Part shown: one piece after another, positions 58,561 to 64,000 of the stretch
Numbering within the stretch: the stretch's first letter is position 1
Layout of the letters: the number at the start of each line of letters is the position of its first letter
Source of the DNA: Sesamum alatum
Taxonomy: Eukaryota > Streptophyta > Magnoliopsida > Lamiales > Pedaliaceae
Length of the DNA stretch: 64,000 nt
Direction: 5' to 3'
NCBI GenBank assembly: GCA_034509735.1
Contig: JACGWO010000003.1
Location: forward strand, 6,386,001 to 6,450,000
Notes under the pieces: generated by a model
What the model was told of the DNA's origin: nothing
Seen by the model: the letters and a program-made list of their open reading frames with translations, nothing else
Databases searched by the model: none
Made by a program: the position numbers and the translations under genes

Positions 58561-60789
58561 TGAAGGACAAGCGGATCCGCTCGGGAGCGCGAGCGGAAGA
58601 GAGAATGGCGAGATAAGTGCGTAAATTTAAATCAAATTCAAAATACGCGAATCCCAAGGGGTGTACCCTTGGGTGCTCAACCGGGCGTTCGATGTAGGAT
58701 GTGTAAATATTAAAACATATATTTAAACACATAGGGCATAGATATATAAATGGAATCAATCAAAGCGTAATAAACCGTTACCTTTGATTGTTTAGCGTAT
58801 GCTCCCGGCTACTAGCGTTGTTCCTTCTCCGGAATGCTCACGAAATCCAAACGTATGGATTCTCCAAAGGTGATCCACACCACACAGGAAGAAACACACG
58901 TTCTTCTTGCTAGAAAAGAACGAGTTTAGGAAGGAATCGGTTTAAGAGAAGAACACTATGAATTAGTGTTCTCTTAAACTTACTTTGTTCTTCTTCTTGA
59001 TTCAAAATCAAGTGAAGAACACAAGTGTAAGAGAGGGAGGGAGCACGAAAATTGAGAGAGAGGAGAGGATTTTTGTCTTCTCTTTTTCCTAGAAAAAGAT
59101 GAATAATGAATCACTTATGCTAGGTGTTGTATATTCTAATATATATACATAATTAATGTGATTATTGGAATGTGTCTAGGTTCATCCAAGGATGTCTAGA
59201 TTCATTCCAATCAATCACCATCAATTCTTCAATCAAGCCTACCAAAATTTATGGTATGATCAAAATCATACCAAAAGGGAAGAGCTTGATTGGAGTTGAT
59301 TTGTCTCTTTCCAAAAAGAGACAAGTCAACATACCACCTAGCATGAAACATGGCTGATTTTGCTTCCTCCAAGGGAGCATGCCGGCCATATTTAATTAAG
59401 GGAAGAAGTCCAACTTCTTCCTATTCCAAATTAGGAATTATTTCTCCTCTCGGGTATAATTTAACGGACCGGGTTTTATCGTAATCCAATTACGACGAAC
59501 CCAATATTAAATCCAATTTAATGTCCACTTAAATTATTCCCGTTGATCTTTTAATCCAATTGAAAGATCCAACGTCTCAACATCTCAACTTTCCATATTT
59601 AATCGAAAATCCAATTTACCGATTAAATGAAAGCCCGATACAATATCGGCCCGTCCATCCAATGGACTTTCCCTTAAGTAATCCAATTACTTATTTTATC
59701 CTTCGAGATTGACTCCAAGTTTCATCTCTCAACCTCCTCGGTGATTTGTGTGTGACCTTTAGGTTCACCCTCAGCTAGACTTGGGCCCGTGTCCCACAAG
59801 GGCCCGTTACCATGGGTGGTCGTCTAGCAACGGTCCATGGCACTAGAGACTAGGTGAATTGGCGTGAACATTTAGGCGCCGATTCCGTACGGGTACGATC
59901 CTTCCGTCTACCGTCTCCCGGCCTTAGTCTAGGGTATGGAATTAGGCGTCAGTTCCCATCCTTGACTAGGCATCTATGCTTAATACTCGAGACCACGTAT
60001 GCTTCATTGTGTCGACACAGGAAACCATTCCCTGTTCGACCAACCACTGTGGCCACAGCTTCAAACAGAATGAACGTGTCTCCGAGTGCATAGGAGATAC
60101 CTCTGTCACATACTGACAGGGGACGGATCCTCTTCTTGGAATCCACCGTCCTCGCTACACATTCCGACTGCACTGGACAAGGCTTATAATGATCATCTTA
60201 CAGAATGATCACCTCTCGCCATATCTAAGATACAGCCGTCCTGTGCACGTGACTGCCATGATTCCTCAAGTCTGAGGATTACTCCCGTACTATCGAAACC
60301 GGGGAATTCAATCATACCGACCAAGCCTCCAAGGCTTCCATATGATGATCCCCGCGAGTCAGTCCAGTCGGCTCGACCCCAGTCGACCAACCCATCAAGA
60401 TCGTGTAGGCGTCCCACGCCTGTCGCCGATGAAACACGGCACTCATCCAATGAACACGACTCTTGACGCAAGTCTCAGTAGGACTCTCGATGCCCTGTCT
60501 CGAGGTCCTCGACTTGGAACCTTTCAAACCCAACTCTTAATCAGTTGGTTTCATGACCACCGTCCAATGCGTGGCCCAACTGTACGAGTTGTTATCCATG
60601 GTCTGTGGGCTTTGTTGCGATATAAGTTAAACACCGGTTTAACAAATGTAAGATGAGCGCAACAAAGAAGGTACCATTGGTGACGAACACTCATCTTATT
60701 CATCACATAATAATATTACATTCACATCAAGTTGTCGGATAGGTTACAAATTGCCAAACCTATTGGCTTTCTGGTCACCTATTCCAACA
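58561..60789 (-). repeat. LTR family B, 5' LTR of B-m2
   Basis: 2229 bp, both termini intact (TGAAGG at 58561, TTCCAACA at 60789 on the plus strand). Hairpin 58653-58673. The best complete B LTR for comparison with the others. Confidence 0.94.
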
Positions 60790-60821
60790 CTCGTTTTATT
60801 TTTTTTCGTCTATCTTTATTT
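60790..60821. other. Short T-rich spacer between two elements
   Basis: 32 bp, mostly T with CTCG at the start, matching nothing else in the window. It may be the only non-LTR flanking DNA here. Confidence 0.55.
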
Positions 60822-62133
60822 TGTTAGAATAGGTGACCATGTAAGCCAATTTTGGCAGGAATATGTAACCTATGTCTAGATAAATCTTTGGTATTTTATA
60901 AAACATTGATGAATAAAGAAGTGAAAATTCATATGGCAATACTTTGTTTACGTTCACTTATATCTGCATTTACATTTCTGTTCACTACGCAAACAAAGCC
61001 CACGGACTGAGTAACGATTTCGGGGACTGGGACTACGCTTGGAGGTAGGTCCATGAAATCAGTCTCACCGAATCAGTCCGGAAATCTCCAAGTCAAGGAA
61101 TCCCGAAAATGGGTACCGGGATTCCCTTTGAGACTTGCACTAAGCATCTACTGTCGTGTTTCATCGACGGGTAACGAAGGTCGTCTATGCAGTGTTAGTG
61201 GGTCAGCATGCTAGGAAGCAGCTGACTGAGGTGACTCGCGGGAACCGTCTTACGGAGGACCTTGAGTATGGTCTGCAAGGTATGACGTGTATTCCCGGTT
61301 CCAACGGTACAGGCCAAGTCCTTTGACTTGAGGAACTGCTGAGTTTACCTGTGCGTCAGGTCTGTATCTTAGATATGGTGAGAGATTGCCAAAATACTCT
61401 TGAGTAGTCATAAGCCATGTCTAGTGCAGCTCGGGTGCACAAAGTGACAGTAGTTTCCAAGAAAGGATCTGTCTCCTGTCAAAAGGTATTGACAGTTGAG
61501 TCTCATGTATGCTCTGTGTCTTGTCCCTGAAATCTGTGGCCACAGTGACTGAATAGAAGGGAAAGGTTTCCCTTGCGGCGTTTAGTAAGGACAGACCGAC
61601 ACTTAGGCCCAAAATGGGTACCTGCTTTTTTCCGTGCCCTAGACTCTAAGTGATGAGACCGAAGACAGAAGGACAAGTGTACTGTTAGAGCCTAAATGTT
61701 CATCCCCGAATATTTGACCTAGTCTCTAGTGCCATGGACCGTTGCTAGATGGCCACCCATGGTAACGGACGGATTCTAGGAATCCGACCAAGTCTAGCTT
61801 AATGGTGAACCTAAAGAGTCACACACTATCCACACACACTTAGTATTTAATTTGGAATTAAATATTGGAGTAAAGGAATGATTAAATTAGATTTAATCGG
61901 GTCCTATATTTTCTTGGAGAAATTAATTCCTTCTATTTGATAAAGGGAATTAAATTAATAAATAGGATTTATTAAAAGGGTTGATTTAATGGGCTTAGAA
62001 TAAATAATAATATTTATTTATTATATTATATTTATTCTTTTAGCCTTTTGGAATATTTAATAGGATTTAAATATTCCATTAAATTAAAATCAACGGTTGA
62101 GATGGAAAGGGGAGATGGAAGGCTAGGATTCGT

Positions 62134-62191
62134 TTGACTAGGTCAAACACTAGTTTGACTAGGACTTTGACTAGGTCAAAATCCTAGTCAA
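62134..62191 (+). promoter_or_regulatory. W-box cluster in LTR A
   Basis: Six TTGAC(C/T) cores in 58 bp: forward at 62134, 62155 and 62167, reverse at 62142, 62175 and 62187. Two pairs form TTTGACTAGGTCAAA palindromes. They lie 48-105 bp upstream of the TATA box. WRKY binding is inferred from the core motif only. Confidence 0.62.
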
Positions 62192-62238
62192 ATTAGGTTA
62201 CTTAGAGTTTGAGTTTAAAGAGGATTAAACTCTTCCTC

Positions 62239-62246
62239 TATATAAA
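62239..62246 (+). promoter_or_regulatory. TATA box of LTR A
   Basis: TATATAAA, conserved in all five A LTRs; transcription should start a few tens of bases downstream. Confidence 0.7.
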
Positions 62247-62626
62247 CCTCTAGCTTCCAACATTTGTAAGATGATGATTCTTGAAAACACACACACAACA
62301 CACACTCTCTCCTCTCCTCTCTCGTCCGCCCCTCTCTCTCTCTCACCAAGAAAAATATTATTTTTTCTTGTTCTTTTGTTCTTGGAACAATTGAACTAAG
62401 GAAGATCGATCCCGTTAATTCATAACGCGTGGTTGATCTATCCTCTCCAAAATAATACTTGTTCGTTGCTAGCACGACGTGCAAGAATACGTGGGTGGAT
62501 CGTGTGTCACGATTTGGAGGATTTCAAGAACGAGGTCTTGGTGCAAAACGGGGAACAACGCGAGTACCAGTTGAAGACGAAAACGACAACGGGTAGGTCT
62601 CGTTTTAAGATTTTCGTCCCTATTTA

Positions 62627-63018
62627 ATTTTCAACTCTATGGCCTCCATGATTTCTTTATATGTTTTATGATCATGAGATACACCGAACGCCCGGGAACC
62701 TCAAGGGCACACCCCTTGAGTGTGTTCTTTTCAATTAAAAGCATGCCTTTTATTTTTGTAAATTTATTTTTATCGCGCTTCCGCATTCGCGCAATTCCCG
62801 GGACGATCCACCGATTCCTTTCATATTTTCAACTCTATGGCCTCCATGATTTCTTTACATGCTTTATAATCATGAGATACACCGAACGCCCGGGAACCTC
62901 AAGGGTACACCCCTTGAGCGTGTTCTTTTAAATTAAAAGCATGCTTTATTTTTTTATGTTTATTTTATCGCGCTTCCGCATTCGCGCAATTCCCGGGACG
63001 ATCCACCGATTTCTTTCA
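62627..63018 (+). repeat. Tandem duplication of the LTR A terminal 198 bp
   Basis: Two units starting ATTTTCAACTCTATGGCC at 62627 and 62825 (period 198). Each contains the hairpin and each ends at an LTR-type CTTTCA terminus (62823 and 63018). The units differ at scattered bases. Confidence 0.88.
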
Positions 63019-63019
63019 G

Positions 63020-63031
63020 TGGTATCAGAGC
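63020..63031 (+). promoter_or_regulatory. Primer binding site, right-hand A element
   Basis: TGGTATCAGAGC one base after the LTR end; initiator tRNA-Met. Confidence 0.93.
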
Positions 63032-64000
63032 CCGGTTCGGTGTATAGGCCTAGGGTTAATGTGCGTTCTAAGCATGAAACGTGATATTGGCATGTTTTAT
63101 ATTAAATCTTGATTTTAAGCATGTCGGTTTTATTGCTTTTAATTCGTGTGAATTTCTGAATGTTGGTATTTTTTTCTGTTTTCTTGGGAAACGGGGTGAA
63201 AAATTGAACGGAAAATGAGAAACGACGCAGCCGACCAGCCGGGAGGGCTGGCCGCGCGCTGCCGGCAGGGCAGACGCGCGCAGGAAAGGGAAGCCTGCGC
63301 GCGCCCGCCCAGCTGGTCGCGCAGGGGCAGCGCGCGCAGGGCAGCGCCTGCAGGCGCGCGCACACGCAGACAAGGGCGTCTGCGCGCGCACGCAAGGCTG
63401 CGCGCCTGAGAGCCCGCGCGCGGACGGGCTCTGTGCAGCGCCGCCAGGCCCGCGCGCACGCAGACGGAGGAGTCTGCGCGCGCGCCCGACAGGCGTGCCC
63501 AGTGCACACCTGTGCGCGCACTGCACATGGCACGGCCGGCAGCCAGCAGGCCAGCGCGCGCGCAAGGCAAGGGAGCCTGCGCGCGCAACGGCCTGCCGGA
63601 TTGCCCAGGCCACAAAGCGCGCTGCCGGCGGCGGCTGCTGCTGCTAGGGTTTCAAAACCTTAGCAGTGTTTTTTCTTTTAATTTTTTTAATTATTTTCAG
63701 TTTTAATTTTTGAAATTAATTCTGAAAAATCGTTTTTGGTTCAATTATGCCTATTTTTCTAAAGACATTATTTTAGGAGTAAAATAAATTGGATTTTGAA
63801 TCCCGGGGTTATTTTACTTAAAAATAATGAGGAGAGGTTTTTCTAAAACGAGAAAATATTATTACCAATATTTGTGTTTTATTTTTCACACGTTATGCAC
63901 ACATTCATTTATTATTTTGGATATTTATGATTGGTAATCATGTATTGTTGGTATATTGTAATTATATGAATGGATCATGTGATTATGTGTGTTGGATGGA
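63032..64000 (+). other. 5' untranslated leader of the right-hand A element (cut by window end)
   Basis: Homologous to 14827-13740 on the minus strand. TAGGCCTA palindrome at 63045-63052, GC-rich tract about 63215-63640, telo-box palindrome with one mismatch at 63641-63666, then AT-rich sequence to the edge. gag is expected about 1.2 kb beyond the window. Confidence 0.85.

Larger units (their letters stand above)
51168..60789 (-). mobile_element. Family B copia element, minus strand (B-m2)
   Basis: 5' LTR 58561-60789, PBS 58547-58558, leader, gag start 56791, gag-pol to about 53204, purine tract 53193-53203, 3' LTR 51168-53192 lacking about 205 bp of its U5 end. It carries the shared RT-core deletion (54296-54299) and RH lesion (about 53541-53558). 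It joins the plus-strand array as an inverted repeat. No target duplication could be shown. Confidence 0.9.
60822..63018 (+). repeat. LTR family A, 5' LTR of the right-hand A element, with a duplicated 3' end
   Basis: 2197 bp, about 200 longer than other A LTRs because its last part is present twice (62627-62824 and 62825-63018). TTGAC/GTCAA cluster 62134-62191, TATA box TATATAAA 62239-62246, hairpins 62700-62720 and 62898-62918. Followed by PBS and leader, so it is a 5' LTR. Confidence 0.92.
60822..64000 (+). mobile_element. Family A copia element, 5' part (continues past window)
   Basis: LTR, PBS and leader of a plus-strand A element. Bases before the LTR are TATTT (60817-60821), which would be its target duplication; the partner lies outside. 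Confidence 0.85.

Noticed and set aside
60342..60656. Recurrent 70-130 residue frames inside B LTRs (also 22283-22684, 32036-32257, 43830-44051, 52742-53056)
   Set aside because: They sit in the U3 of LTRs on either strand, vary in start and end between copies, and show no domain. They are shadows of repeat sequence.
63020..63031. Possible tRNA gene at the GGTATCAGAGC sequences
   Set aside because: Only the 12 bases complementary to the tRNA 3' end are present; no cloverleaf or internal promoter boxes. They are primer binding sites.

Overview
This 64 kb window is plant nuclear DNA made almost entirely of nested, mostly broken Ty1/copia (Pseudoviridae-type) LTR retrotransposons. I see no ordinary host gene, tRNA, rRNA or CRISPR array. 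The call rests on the gene order gag, CCHC knuckle, protease, integrase, reverse transcriptase (RT), RNase H (RH); on primer binding sites reading TGGTATCAGAGC, complementary to the 3' end of plant initiator tRNA-Met; on purine tracts (AAGTGGGAGAT) just before 3' LTRs; and on TG...CA-ended LTRs with 5 bp target duplications. Species cannot be told. The density of nesting suggests repeat-rich heterochromatin. || Three related LTR families, named here A, B and C, are present. A LTRs (about 2.0 kb) lie at 708-2691, 6490-8480, 14841-16794, 41647-43621 and 60822-63018. B LTRs (about 2.2 kb) lie at 3941-6159, 16822-18634, 20884-22731, 23855-26081, 31779-33968, 41604-45804 (split), 51168-53192 and 58561-60789. 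C LTRs (about 2.24 kb, both solo) lie at 36689-38934 and 46189-48429. || Layout. (i) 1-707, 16800-16821 and 22737-23854 are pieces of one old minus-strand A element (host element HA). (ii) 708-16794, with TSD TGCCC, is a minus-strand A nest in HA gag. It holds an almost complete A element (8481-14840) and the 3' half of another, itself hit by solo B LTR 3941-6159. (iii) 16822-22731, with TSD GTTGT, is a deleted minus-strand B element 22 bp further along HA gag. (iv) 23855-51167 is a plus-strand run of three B internal regions separated by shared LTRs, with three solo LTRs (C, A, C) inserted in it. (v) 51168-60789 is a minus-strand B element, so (iv) and (v) meet as an inverted repeat. (vi) 60822-64000 is the 5' LTR, PBS and leader of a plus-strand A element that runs off the window. 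|| The genes would work together as a copia element: Gag makes particles, protease cuts the polyprotein, RT/RH copy the RNA from the tRNA primer and purine tract, and integrase inserts the DNA. No copy here has every reading frame open. The notable points are a B lineage sharing one RT-core deletion in three copies and one RH lesion in four; an LTR hairpin with compensatory base changes across A, B and C; palindromes just after the PBS in both A and B; W-box clusters upstream of the A and C TATA boxes; and signs that self-insertion followed by LTR-LTR recombination happened in both A and B.
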